Positions 18,451 through 32,700 of a stretch of DNA of 64,000 nucleotides are shown one piece after another; position 1 is the stretch's first letter; each line of letters starts with the position of its first letter. A program made the translations under genes and the position numbers. The notes under the pieces are model-generated. The model saw nothing but the letters and a program-made list of their open reading frames with translations, had not been told where the DNA came from and did no database searches. Where the stretch lies: the NCBI GenBank assembly GCA_014843695.1, contig CM026386.1:15280362-15344361 (forward strand), in the 5' to 3' direction. This stretch comes from Archivesica marissinica. Taxonomy: Eukaryota; Mollusca; Bivalvia; Venerida; Vesicomyidae.

Positions 18451-18770
18451 TATATTTGTATAAACTAAATTACACATTGCCTCTTCTCTCTCCCTCTCGT
18501 GGCTATGGATTTCACCAGGAATGAGGTCTCGAGTGTGATTAATATAAATAAGTTGCAATAACTTGTTTCGCAATCGATCCAAAATAAATTTGTCTAAACT
18601 ATAAACTAACATACTTCCATGTGCGTGAATCGAAAACGAGTTTCAAAATGTTAGTCTGGACAAGAGGTTTATATTTCAATATTTTATTAAGTATCGTAAA
18701 CATACACTGTGTCTAGTTACATGCTCAAATATGTTAACATATACGTTATCAACATAACAGTTTGGGGGGT

Positions 18771-19747
18771 ATGCTACATAGACAATATAACATGACATGG
18801 ATTGTACATATAAGTAATATGCTACATAGACAATATAACATGACATGGATTGTACATATAAGTAATATGCTACATAAACAATATAACATGACATGGATTG
18901 TACATATAAGTAATATGCTACATAGACAATATAACATGACATGGATTGTACATATAAGTAATATGCTACATAGACAATATAACATGACATGGATTGTACA
19001 TATAAGTAATATGCTACATAGACAATATAACATGACATGGATTGTACATATAAGTAATATGCTACATATACAATATAACATGACATGGATTGTACATATA
19101 AGTAATATGCTACATAGACAATATAACATGACATGGATTGTACATATAAGTAATATGCTACATAGACAATATAACATGACATGGATTGTACATATAAGTA
19201 ATATGCTACATAGACAATATAACATGACATGGATTGTACATATAAGTAATATGCTACATAGACAATATAACATGACATGGATTGTACATATAAGTAATAT
19301 GCTATATATACAATATAACATGACATGGATTGTACATATAAGTAATATGCTATATAGACAATATAACATGACATGGATTGTACATATAAGTAATATGCTA
19401 TATAGACAATATAACATGACATGGATTGTACATATAAGTAATATGCTATATAGACAATATAACATGACATGGATTGTACATATAAGTAATATGCTATATA
19501 GACAATATAACATGACATGGATTGTACATATAAGTAATATGCTACATAGACAATATAACATGACATGGATTGTACATATAAGTAATATGCTATATAGACA
19601 ATATAACATGACATGGATTGTACATATAAGTAATATGCTATATAGACAATATAACATGACATGGATTGTACATATAAGTAATATGCTATATAGACAATAT
19701 AACATGACATGGATTGTACATATAAGTAATATGCTATATAGACAATA
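18771..19747 (+). repeat. 48-bp satellite, 20 units plus a partial
   Basis: The unit runs ATGCTACATAGACAATATAA, CATGACATGGATTGTACA, TATAAGTAAT. The left half mostly has CTACATA and the right half CTATATA. Because 48 is a multiple of three, long frames stay open on both strands (16-residue repeats). They have no start context or domain and are not called as genes. Confidence 0.97.
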
Positions 19748-19929
19748 CACAGCAGGAAATAACAAATACATGAGGTTGAACATGCATGGGCGTGAATGGG
19801 TATTTACAAGATTCTTATAGTAGACAAATGCCTTAACCCTTTCCCTCATAGAAGCACCTCTTGACGCCATTACCAATACGACATACATTGACAATGTAGT
19901 GGCCAAACCAATGTTCATAATAAAGGCCA

Positions 19930-20185
19930 GAATCTCATGTAGTCCCAGTAATATCTATGGAGGTGGGATAGATATGGCGACTACTTATCCACTGCATGAT
20001 AGCTAAATGGTTGTCGTTTGTATGGAAATATAATAGTATATTAACCTAAATCTCTATGTAGTCCCAGTAATATCTATGGAGGTGGGATAGATATGGCGCC
20101 TACTTATCCACTGCATGATAGCTAAATGGCTGTCGTTAGTATGGAGATTTGATAGTATATTAGCCTAAATCTCCATGAAGGAAAG
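19930..20185 (+). repeat. 119-bp tandem duplication
   Basis: AGTCCCAGTAATATCTATGG and the following GGTGGGATAGATATGGCG, TTATCCACTGCATGATAGC recur with a 119-bp step (19,941 and 20,060). A partial third unit, TAAATCTCCATGAAGG, is at 20,164. Confidence 0.85.
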
Positions 20186-20744
20186 GGTTATATAATACTA
20201 ATACGTGCAATTTGATAGCATAGCACTAAATAGTTCCAACACGAGAATAGCCAGGTATAAGTCGTAAATATTACCAGTAGTCATAAGCATGGAGGAGTGC
20301 ATACATGATAGTACGATTATTCCAAAATATTATAATAATAAAGACTTTATTTAACGAGAGAACTCATTTGAACAATTAAGTCAATCTACCATGAGGCCCT
20401 CAACAAATTAAAACATGAAATAGCATAATGAAACATGTAAACAGTAACCAGTAAAACTGTCATAGGAAATAATATATAAGCTGTAAGAACTAATACTTAT
20501 ATTCATGTATAATTGTATAGTATCAGTTTATTAGGTTATTGGTCTGTTCGTTGCACCACCTGATATATAAAGCGGTGAGGGGTTGAGGTCCCTAGATTCC
20601 GCTTTGTTTATCGGATACACGATGATTAGTGTCAGCGGCTTGGGATAAGTCAGCGGCCGGTGGATCTTCATGTTCGTTTCGTCCGCATTTGCACAACCAT
20701 GGTAACTGTGTGGTCTGTCTCAGATTGCCAACGTCTCCATGCAG
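20186..20744. other. Unique left flank of the giant satellite
   Basis: No gene or repeat family was recognised. The transition to the satellite occurs at about 20,740 with GTATTTGGTTGATTGCAATG. The minus-strand frame 20592-20936 spans this junction and is not supported as a gene. Confidence 0.5.
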
Positions 20745-23700
20745 TATTTGGTTGATTGCAATGTATGGTGGCCTCGTGAACGCCCCCATGAAGTGTGTTG
20801 TTGATTGTAATGTATGGTGGCCTCGTGAACGCCCCCATGAAGTATGTGGTTGATTGTAATGTATGGTGGCCTCATCAGCGCCCCCATGAAGTGTTTTGTT
20901 GATTGTAATGTATGGTGGCCTCGTGAACGCCCCCATGAAGTATGTGGTTGATTGTAATGTATGGTGGCCTCATCAGCGCCCCCATGAAGTGTTTTGTTGA
21001 TTGTAATGTATGGTCGCCTCGTCAACGCCCCCATGAAGTGTTTGGTTGATTGTAATGTATGGTGGCCTCGTCAACGCCCCCATGAAGTATTTGGTTGATT
21101 GTAATGTATGGTGGCCTCGTGAACGCCCCCATGAAGTGTTTGGTTGATTGTAATGCATGGTAGACTCGTCAACGCCCACATGAAGTGTTTGGTTGATTGT
21201 AATGTATGGTGGCCTCGTGAACGCCCCCATGAAGTATGTGGTTGATTGTAATGCATGGTAGCCTCGTCAACGCCCCCATGAGGTATGTGGTTGATTGTAA
21301 TGTATGGTGGCCTCGTGACCGCCCCCATGAAGTATGTGGTTGATTGTAATGCATGGTAGCCTCGTCAACGCCCACATGAAGTGTTTGGTTGATTGTAATG
21401 TATGGTGGCCTCGAGAACGCCCCCATGAAGTATGTGGTTGATTGTAATGTATGGTGGCCTCATCAGCGCCCCCATGAAGTGTTTTGTTGATTGTAATATA
21501 TGGTGGCCTCATCAGCGCCCCCATGAAGTATGTGGTTGATTGTAATGTATGGTGGCCTCATCAGCGCCCCCATGAAGTATGTGGTTGATTGTAATGTATG
21601 GTGGCCTCATCAGCGCCCCCATGACGTATGTGGTTGATTGTAATGTACGGTGGCCTCGTCAACGCCCCCATGAAGTATGTGGTTGATTGTAATGTATGGT
21701 GGCCTCGTCAACGCCCCCATGACGTATGTGGTTGATTGTAATGTATAGTGGCCTCATCAACGCCCCCATGAAGTATGTGGTTGATTGTAATGTATGGTGG
21801 CCTCGTCAACGCCCCCATGAAGTATGTGGTTGATTGTAATGTATGGTGGCCTCGTCAACGCCCCCATGAAGTATGTGGTTGATTGTAATGTATGGTGGCC
21901 TCATCAGCGCCCCCATGAAGTGTTTGGTTGATTGTAATGTATGGTTGCCTCGTCAACGCCCCCATGAAGTATGTGGTTGATTGTAATGTATGGTGGCCTC
22001 ATCAGCGCCCCCATGAAGTATGTGGTTGATTGTAATGTATGGTGGCCTCATCAGCGCCCCCATGACGTATGTGGTTGATTGTAATGTACGGTGGCCTCGT
22101 CAACGCCCCCATGAAGTATGTGGTTGATTGTAATGTATGGTGGCCTCGTCAACGCCCCCATGATGTATGTGGTTGATTGTAATGTATAGTGGCCTCATCA
22201 ACGCCCCCATGAAGTATGTGGTTGATTGTAATGTATGGTGGCCTCATCAACGCCCCCATGAAGTATGTGGTTGATTGTAATGTATAGTGGCCTCATCAAC
22301 GCCCCCATGAAGTATGTGGTTGATTGTAATGTATGGTGGCCTCGTCAACGCCCCCATGAAGTATGTGGTTGATTGTAATGTATGGTGGCCTCGTCAACGC
22401 CCCCATGAAGTATGTGGTTGATTGTAATGTATGGTGGCCTCATCAGCGCCCCCATGAAGTGTTTGGTTGATTGTAATGTATGGTGGCCTCGTCAACGCCC
22501 CCATGAAGTATGTGGTTGATTGTAATGTATGGTGGCCTCATCAGCGCCCCCATGAAGTATGTGGTTGATTGTAATGTATGGTGGCCTCATCAGCGCCCCC
22601 ATGACGTATGTGGTTGATTGTAATGTACGGTGGCCTCGTCAACGCCCCCATGAAGTATGTGGTTGATTGTAATGTATGGTGGCCTCGTCAACGCCCCCAT
22701 GATGTATGTGGTTGATTGTAATGTATAGTGGCCTCATCAACGCCCCCATGAAGTATGTGGTTGATTGTAATGTATGGTGGCCTCGTCAACGCCCCCATGA
22801 AGTATGTGGTTGATTGTAATGTATGGTGGCCTCGTCAACGCCCCCATGAAGTATGTGGTTGATTGTAATGTATGGTGGCCTCATCAGCGCCCCCATGAAG
22901 TGTTTGGTTGATTGTAATGTATGGTGGCCTCGTCAGCTCCCCCATGAAGTGTTTAGTTGATTGTAATGTATGGTGGCCTCGTCAGCGCCCCCATGAAGTG
23001 TTTGGTTGATTGCAATGTATGGTGGCCTCGTCAGCGCCCCCATGAAATGTTTGGTTGATTGTAATGTATGGTGGCTTCATCAGCGCCCCCATGACGTGTT
23101 TTGTTGATTGTAATGTATGATGGCCTCGTCAACGCCCCCATGACGTGTTTGGTTGATTGCAATGTATGGTGGCCTCCTCAACGCCCCCATGGAGTGTTGG
23201 TTGATTGCACTGTCTGGTGGCCTCGTCAACGCCCCCATGAAGTATTTGGTTGATTGCAATGTATGGTGGCCTCGTGAACGCCCCCATGAAGTATGTGGTT
23301 GATTGTAATGCATGGTAGACTCGTCAACGCCCCCATGAAGTGTTTGGTTGATTGTAATGTATGGTGGCCTCATGAACGCCCCCATGAAGTATGTGGTTTA
23401 TTGTAATGTATGGTGGCCTCGTCAACGCCCCCATGACGTGTTTGGTTGATTGTAATGTATGGTGGCCTCGTCAACGCCCCCATGAAGTATGTGGTTGATT
23501 GTAATGTATGGTGGCCTCATCAGCGCCCCCATGAAGTGTTTTGTTGATTGTAATGTATGGTGGCCTCGTCAACGCCCCCAATGAAGTATGTGGTTGATTG
23601 TAATGTATGGTGGCCTCATCAGCGCCCCCATGAAGTATGTGGTTGATTGTAATGTATGGTGGCCTCGTCAACGCCCCCATGAAGTATGTGGTTGATTGTA

Positions 23701-26700
23701 ATGTATGGTGGCCTCATCAGCGCCCCCATGAAGTGTTTTGTTGATTGTAATGTATGGTGGCCTCGTCAACGCCCCCATGACGTGTTTGGTTGATTGCAAT
23801 GTATGGTGGCCTCCTCAACGCCCTCAAGAAGTGTTTGGTTGTTTGCACTCTCTGGTGGCCTCGTCAACGCCCCCATGAAGTGTTTGGTTGATTGTAATAT
23901 ATGGTAGCCTCGTCAGCGCCCCCATGAAGTGTTTGGTTGATTGTAATATATGGTGGCCTCGTCAGCGTCCCCATGAAGTGTTTGGTTGATTGTAATGTAT
24001 GGTGGCCTCGTCAACGCCCCCATGAAGTGTTTGGTTGATTGTAATGTATGGTGGCCTCGTCAGCGCCACCATGAAGTGTTTGATTGATTGCAATGTATGG
24101 TGGCCTCCTCAACGCCCCCATGAAGTGTTGGTTGATTGCACTGTATGGTGGCCTCGTTAACGCCCCCATGAAGTGTTTGGTTGATTGTAATGTATGGTGG
24201 CCTCGTCAACGCCCCCATGAAGTGTTTGGTTGATTGTAATGTATGGTGGCCACGTCAACGCCCCCATGAAGTGTTTGGTTGATTGTAATGTATGGTGGCC
24301 TCGTCAGCGCCCCCATGAAGTGTTTGGTTGATTGTAATGTATGGTGGCCTCGTCAACGCCCCCATGAAGTGTTTGGTTAATTGCAATGCATGGTGGCCTA
24401 GTCAGCACCCCCATGAAGTGTTTGGTTGATTGTAATGTATGGTGGCCTCGAGAACGCCCCCATGAAGTATGTGGTTGATTGTAATGTATGGTGGCCTCAT
24501 CAGCGCCCCCATGAAGTGTTTTGTTGATTGTAATATATGGTGGCCTCATCAGCGCCCCCATGAAGTATGTGGTTGATTGTAATGTATGGTGGCCTCATCA
24601 GCGCCCCCATGAAGTATGTGGTTGATTGTAATGTATGGTGGCCTCATCAGCGCCCCCATGACGTATGTGGTTGATTGTAATGTACGGTGGCCTCGTCAAC
24701 GCCCCCATGAAGTATGTGGTTGATTGTAATGTATGGTGGCCTCGTCAACGCCCCCATGACGTATGTGGTTGATTGTAATGTATAGTGGCCTCATCAACGC
24801 CCCCATGAAGTATGTGGTTGATTGTAATGTATGGTGGCCTCGTCAACGCCCCCATGAAGTATGTGGTTGATTGTAATGTATGGTGGCCTCGTCAACGCCC
24901 CCATGAAGTGTGTGGTTGATTGTAATGTATGGTGGCCTCGTCAGCGCCCCCATGAAGTGTTTGGTTGATTGTAATGTATGGTGCCTCGTCAACGCCCCCA
25001 TGAAGTATTTGGTTGATTGTAATGTATGGTGGCCTCATCAGCGCCCCCATGAAGTATGTGGTTGATTGTAATGTATGGTGGCCTCGTCAGCGCCCCCATG
25101 AAGTATGTGGTTGATTGTAATGTATGGTGGCCTCGTCAACGCCCCCATGAAGTGTTTGGTTGATTGTAATGTATGGTGGCCTCGTCAACGCCCCCATGAT
25201 GTATGTGGTTGATTGTAATGTATGGTGGCCTCATCAACGCCCCCATGAAGTATGTGGTTGATTGTAATGTATGGTGGCCTCATCAACGCCCCCATGAAGT
25301 GTTGTTGATTGTAATGTATGGTGGCCTCGTCAACGCCCCCATGAAGTGTGTGGTTGATTGTAATGTATGGTGGCCTCGTCAACGCCCCCATGAAGTGTTT
25401 GGTTGATTGTAATGTATGGTGGCCTCGTCAACGCCCCCATGAAGTGTTTGGTTGATTGTAATGTATGGTGGCCTCGTCAGCGCCCCCATGAAGTGTTTGG
25501 TTGATTGTAATGTATGGTGGCCTCGTCAACGCCCCCATGAAGTGTTTGGTTGATTGTAATGTATGGTGGCCTCGTCAGCGCCCCCATGAAGTGTGTGGTT
25601 GATTGTAATGTATGGTGGCCTCGTCAGCGCCCCCATGAAGTATGTGGTTGATTGTAATGTATGGTGGCCTCGTCAACGCCCCCATGAAGTGTGTGGTTGA
25701 TTGTAATGTATGGTGGCCTCGTCAACGCCCCCATGAAGTGTTTGGTTGATTGTAATGTATGGTGGCCTCGTCAACGCCCCCATGAAGTATTTGGTTGATT
25801 GCAATGTATGGTGGCCTCGTCAACGCCCCATGAAGTGTGTGGTTGATTGCAATGTATGGTGGCCTCGTCAACGCCCCCATGAAGTGTTTGGTTGATTGCA
25901 ATGTATGGTGGCCTCGTCAACGCCCCCATGAAGTGTTTGGTTGATTGTAATGTATGGTGGCCTCGTCAGCGCCCCATGAAGTGTTTGGTTGATTGTAATG
26001 TATGGTGGCCTCGTCAGCGCCCCCATGAAGTGTTTGGTTGATTGCAATGTATGGTGGCCTCGTCAACGCCCCCATGAAGTGTTTGGTTGATTGCAATGTA
26101 TGGTGGCCTCGTCAACGCCCCCATGAAGTGTTTGGTTGATTGCAATGTATGGTGGCCTCGTCAACGCCCCCATGAAGTGTTTGGTTGATTGCACTGTATG
26201 GTGGCCTCGTCAACGCCCCCATGAAGTGTTTGGTTGATTGCATGTATGGTGGCCTCGTCAACGCCCCATGAAGTGTTTGGTTGATTGCAATGTATGGTGG
26301 CCTCGTCAACGCCCCCATGAAGTGTTTGGTTGATTGTAATGTATGGTGGCCTCGTCAACGCCCCCATGAAGTGTTTGGTTGATTGTAATGTATGGTGGCC
26401 TCGTCAACGCCCCCATGAAGTGTTTGGTTGATTGTAATGTATGGTAGCCTCGTCAGCGCCACCATGAAGTGTTTGGTTGATTGTAATGTATGGTGGCCTC
26501 GTCAACGCCCCCATGAAGTGTTTTTGGTTGATTGTAATGTATGGTGGCCTCGTCAACGCCCCCATAAAGTGTTTGGTTGATTGTAATGTATGGTGGGCTC
26601 GTCAGCGCCAACATGAAGTGTTTGATTGATTGTAATGTATGGTGGCCTCGCCAGCGCCCCCATGAAGTGTTTGGTTGATTGCATTGTTTGGTGGCCTCGT

Positions 26701-29700
26701 CAACGCCCCCATGAAGTGTTTGGTTGACTGCACTGTATGGTAGCATCGTTAATGCCCCCATGAAGTGTTTGATTGATTGCAATATATGGTGGCCTCGTCA
26801 ACGCCCCCATGAAGTGTTTGGTTGATTGCAATGTATGGTGGCCTCGTCAACGCCCACATGAAGTGTTTGGTTGATTGCACTGTACGGTGGCCTCGTCAAC
26901 GCCCAGTGAAGTGTGTGGTTGATTGCAATGTAAGGTGGCCTCGCCAGCGCTCTCATGAAGTGTTTGGTTGATTGCAATGTATGGTGGCCTCGTCAACTCC
27001 CCCATGAAGTGTTTGGTTGATTGTAATGTATGGTAGCCTCGTCAATGCCCCCATGAAGTGTTTGGTTGATTGTAATGTATGGTGGCCTCGTCAACGCCCC
27101 CATGAAGTGTGTGGTTGATTGTAATGTATGGTGGCCTCGTCAGCGCCCCCATGTAGTGTTTGGTTGATTGCACTGTATGGTGGCCTCGTTAACACCCCCA
27201 TGAAGTGTTTGGTTGGTTGTAATATATGGTAGCCTCGTCAACGCCCCCATGAAGTATTTGGTTGATTGTAATGTGTGGTGGCCTCGTCAACGCCCCCGTA
27301 AAGTGTTTGGTTGATTGTAATGTATGGTGGGCTCGTCAGCGCCACCATGAAGTATTTGGTTGATTGTAATGTATGGTGGCCTCGCCAGCGCTCCAATGAA
27401 GTGTTTGATTGATTGTAATGTATGATGGCCTCGTCAGCGCCCCCATGAAGTGTTTGGTTGATTGCACGTTATGGTGGCCTCGTCAACGCCCCCATGAAGT
27501 GTTTGGTTGATTGCAATGTATGGTGGCCTCGTCAACGCCCCCATGAAGTGTTTGGTTGATTGCAATGTATGATGGCCTCGTCAACGCCACCATGAAGTGT
27601 TTGGTTGATTGCAATGTATGGTGGCCTCGTCAACGCCACCATGAAGTGGTTGGTTGATTGTAATGTATGGTGGCCTCGTCAACGCCCCCATGAAGTGCTT
27701 GGTTGATTGCACTGTATGGTAGCCTCGTCAATGCCCCCATGAAGTGTTTGATTGATTGTAATGTATGGTGGCCTCGTCAGCGCCCCCATGAAGTGTTTGG
27801 TTGATTGTAATGTATGGTGGCCTCGTCAGCGCCCCCATGAAGTGTTTGGTGATTGTAATGTATGGTGGCCTCGTCAACGCCCCCATGTAGTGTTTGGTTG
27901 ATTGCACTCTATGGTGGCCTCGTTAACACCCCCTGAAGTGTTTGGTTGATTGTAATATATGGTAGCCTCGTCAGCGCCACCATGAAGTGTTTGGTTGATT
28001 GTAATGTATGGTGGCCTCGTCATCGCCCACATGAAGTGTTCGGTTGATTGTAATGTGTGGTGGCCTCGACAACGCCCGCATGAAGTGTTTGGTTGATTGT
28101 AATGTTGGTGGCCTCATCAACGCCCCCATGAAGTGTTTGGTTGATTGTAATGTGTGGTGGCCTCGTCAACGCCCCCATGAAGTGTTTGGTTGATTGTAAT
28201 GTTGGTGGCCTCCTCAACGCCCCCATGAAGTGATTGGTTGATTGCAATGTATGATGGCCTCGTCAGCGCCCCCATGAAGTGTTTGGTTGATTGTAATGTA
28301 TGGTGGCCTCGTCATCGCCCCCATGAAGTGTTTGGTTGATTGCAATGTATGGTGGCCTCGTCAACGCCCCCGTGAAGTGTTTGGTTGATTGCAATGTATG
28401 GTGGCCTCGTCAGCGCCCATGAAGTGTTTGGTTGATTGTAATGTATGGTGGCCTCGTCAGCGCCCCCATGAAGTGTTTGGTTGATTGCAATGTATGGTGG
28501 CCTCGTCAACGCCCCCATGAAGTGTTTGGTTGATTGCACTGTATGGTAGCCTCGTTAACGCCCCCATGAAGTGTTTGATTGATTGCAATATATGGTGGCC
28601 TCGTCAACGCCCCCATGAAGTGTTTGGTTGATTGCAATGTATGGTGGCCTCGTCAACGCCCACATGAAGTGTTTGGTTGATTGCACTGTAGGTGGCCTCG
28701 TCAACGCCCTGAAGTGTTGGTTGATTGCAATGTAGGTGGCCTCGCCAGCGCTCCATGAAGTGTTTGGTTGATTGCAATGTATGGTGGCCTCGTCAACGCC
28801 CCCATGAAGTGTTTGGTTGATTGTAATGTATGGTAGCCTCGTCAACGCCCCCATAAAGTGTTTGGTTGATTGTAATGTATGGTGGCCTCGTCAACGCCCC
28901 CATGAAGTGTGTGGTTGATTGTAATGTATGGTGGCCTCGTCAGCGCCCCCATGTAGTGTTTGGTTGATTGCACTGTATGGTGGCCTCGTTAACACCCCCA
29001 TGAAGTGTTTGGTTGGTTGTAATATATGGTAGCCTCGTCAACGCCCCCATGAAGTATTTGGTTGATTGTAATGTGTGGTGGCCTCGTCAACGCCCCCGTA
29101 AAGTGTTTGGTTGATTGTAATGTATGGTGGGCTCGTCAGCGCCACCATGAAGTATTTGGTTGATTGTAATGTATGGTGGCCTCGCCAGCGCTCCAATGAA
29201 GTGTTTGATTGATTGTAATGTATGATGGCCTCGTCAGCGCCCCCATGAAGTGTTTGGTTGATTGCACGTTATGGTGGCCTCGTCAACGCCCCCATGAAGT
29301 GTTTGGTTGATTGCAATGTATGGTGGCCTCGTCAACGCCCCCATGAAGTGTTTGGTTGATTACAATGTATGATGGCCTCGTCAACGCCACCATGAAGTGT
29401 TTGGTTGATTGCACTGTATGGTGGCCTCATCAACGCCCCCATGAAGTGTTTGGTTGATTGCAATGTATGGTGGCCTCGTCAACGCCACCATGAAGTGGTT
29501 GGTTGATTGTAATGTATGGTGGCCTCGTCGACGCCCCCATGAAGTGCTTGGTTGATTGCACTGTATGGAAGCCTCGTCAATGCCCCCATGAAGTGTTTGA
29601 TTGATTGTAATGTATGGTGGCCTCGTCAGCGCCCCCGTGAAGTGTTTGGTTGATTGTAATGTATGGTGGCCTTGTCAGCGCCCCCATGAAGTGTTTGGTG

Positions 29701-32700
29701 ATTGTAATGTATGGTGGCCTCGTCAACGCCCCCATGTAGTGTTTGGTTGATTGCACTCTATGGTGGCCTCGTTAACACCCCCCTGAAGTGTTTGGTTGAT
29801 TGTAATATATGGTAGCCTCGTCAGCGCCACCATGAAGTGTTTGGTTGATTGTAATGTATGGTGGCCTCGTCATCGCCCACATGAAGTGTTCGGTTGATTG
29901 TAATGTGTGGTGGCCTCGACAACGCCCGCATGAAGTGTTTGGTTGATTGTAATGTGTGGTGGCCTCATCAACGCCCCCATGAAGTGTTTGGTTGATTGTA
30001 ATGTGTGGTGGCCTCGTCAACGCCCCCATGAAGTGTTTGGTTGATTGTAATGTGTGGTGGCCTCCTCAACGCCCCCATGAAGTGATTGGTTGATTGCAAT
30101 GTATGATGGCCTCGTCAGCGCCCCCATGAAGTGTTTGGTTGATTGTAATGTATGGTGGCCTCGTCATCGCCCCCATGAAATGCTTGGTAGATTGCACTGT
30201 CTGGTGGCCTCGTCAACGCCCCGTGAAGTGTTTGGTTGATTGCAATGCATGGTAGCCTCGTCAACGTCTCATGAAGTGTTTGGTTGATTGCAATGTATGG
30301 TGGCCTCGTCAACGCCCCCATGAAGTGTTTGGTTGATTGTAATATATGGTGGCCTCGTCAACGCCCCCGTGAAGTGTTTGGTTGATTGTAATGTATGGTG
30401 GCCTCGTCAGCGCCCCCATGAAGTGTTTGGTTGTTTGCACTGTCTGGTGGCCTCGTCAACGCCCCATGAAGTATTTGATTGATTTTAATGTATGTTGTCC
30501 TCGTCAACGCCCCCGTGAAGTGTTTGGTTGATTGTAATGTATGGTGGCCTCATCAGCGCCCCCATGAAGTGTTTGGTTGATTGTAATGTATGGTGGCCTC
30601 GTCAACGCCTCCATGAAGTGTTTGGTTGATCGTAATGTATCGTGGCCTCGTCAGCGCCCCCAAGAAGTTTGTGGTTGATTGTAATGTATGGTGGCCTCGA
30701 TAGCGCTCCCCATGAAGTGTTTGGTTGATTGCACTGTATGGTGGCCTCATCAACGCCCCGTGAAGTGTGTGGTTGATTGCAATGCATGGTAGCCTCGTCA
30801 ACGTCCCATGAAGTATTTAGTTGATTGCAATGTATGGTGGCCTCGTCAACGCCCCCATGAAGTGTTTGGTTGATTGCAATGTATGGTGGCCTCGTCAACG
30901 CGCCCATGAAGTGTTTGGTTGATTGCAATGTATGATGGCCTCGTCAATGCCACCATGAAGTGTTTGGTTGATTGCACTGTATGGTGGCCTCGTCAACACC
31001 CCCTTGAAGTGTTTGCTTGTTTGTAATGTATGGTGGCCTCGTCAACACCCCCTTGAAGTGTTTGCTTGTTTGTAATGTATGGTAGCCTCGACAGCGCCAC
31101 CATGAAATGTTTGGTTGATTGTAATGTATGGTGGCCTCGTCAGCGCCCCCATGAAGTGTTTGGTTGATTGTAATGTATGGTGGCCTCGTCAACGCCCCCA
31201 TGTAGTGTTTGTTTGATTGCACTGTATGGTGGCCTCGTTAACACCCCCATGAAGTGTTTGAGTGATTGTAATATATGGTAGCCTTGTCAGCGCCACCATG
31301 AAGTGTTTGGTTGATTGTAATGTATGGTGGCCTCATCAACGCCCCCATGAAGTGTTTGGTTGATTGTAATATATGGTGGCCTCGTCAACGCCCCCGTAAA
31401 GTGTTTGGTTGATTGTAATGTATGGTGGGCTCGTCAGCGCCACCTTGAAGTGTTTGGTTGATTGTAATGTATGCTGGCCTCGTCAGCGCCACAATGAAGT
31501 GTTTGGTTGATTGTAATGTATGGTGGCCTCGACAGCGCCCCCATGAAGTGCTTGGTTGATTGCAATGTCTGGTGGCCTCGTCAACGCCCCGTGATGTGTT
31601 TGCTTGATTGCAATGCATAGTAGCCTCGTCAACTTCCCATGAAGTGTTTTGTTGATTGCAATGTATGGTGGCCTCGTCAATGCCCCATTGAAGTTTTTGG
31701 TTGATTGCACTGTCTGATGGCCTCGTCAACGCCCCTATGAAGTGTTTGGTTGATTGCACTGTATGGTAGCCTCGTCAGCGCCCCCATGAAGTGTTTGATT
31801 GATTGCAATGTATGGTGGCCTCGTCAACGCCCCCATGAAGTGTTTGGTTGATTGCAATGTATGGTGGCCTCTTCAACGCCCCCATGAAGTGTTTGGTTGA
31901 TTGTAATGTATGGTGGCCTCGTTAGCGCCCCCATGAAGTGTTTGGTTGATTGCACTGTATGGTGGCCTCGTTAACAACCCCATGAAGTGTTTGGTTGATT
32001 GTAATATATGGTAGCCTCGTCAGCGCCACCATGAAGTGTTTGGTTGATTGTAATATGTGGGCTCGTCAGCGCCACCATGAAGTGTTTGGTTGATTGTAAT
32101 GTATGGTGGCCTCGCCAGCGCACCAATGAGGTGTTTGATTGATTGTAATGTATGATGGCCTCGTCAGCGCCCCCATGAAGTGTTTGGTTGATTGCGCTGT
32201 ATGGTGGCCTCGTCAACGCCCCCATGAAGTGTTTGGTTGATTGCAATGTATGGTGGCCTCGTCAACGCCCCCATGAAGTGTTTGGTTGATTGCAATGTAT
32301 GGTGGCCTCGTCAACGCCCCATGAAGTGTTTGGTTGATTGCACTGTATGGTGGCCTCGTCAACGCCCCCATGAAGTGTTGGTTGATTGCAATGTATGGTG
32401 GCCTCGTCAACGCCCCCATGAATGTTGGTTGATTGCAATGTATGATGGCCTCGTCAACGCCACCATGAAGTGGTTGGTTGATTGTAATGTATGGTGGCCT
32501 CGTCGACGCCCCCATGAAGTGCTTGGTTGATTGCACTGTATGGTAGCCTCGTCAATGCCCCCATGAAGTGTTTGATTGATTGTAATGTATGGTGGCCTCG
32601 TCAGCGCCCCCATGAAGTGTTTGGTTGATTGTAATGTATGGTGGCCTCGTCAGAGCCCCCATGAAGTGTTTGGTGATTGTAATGTATGGTGGCCTCGTCA

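Noticed and set aside
18676..19918. ORFs of 344-389 aa with 16-residue repeats
   Set aside because: A 48-bp satellite stays open in several frames on both strands at once; no start context, signal or domain.
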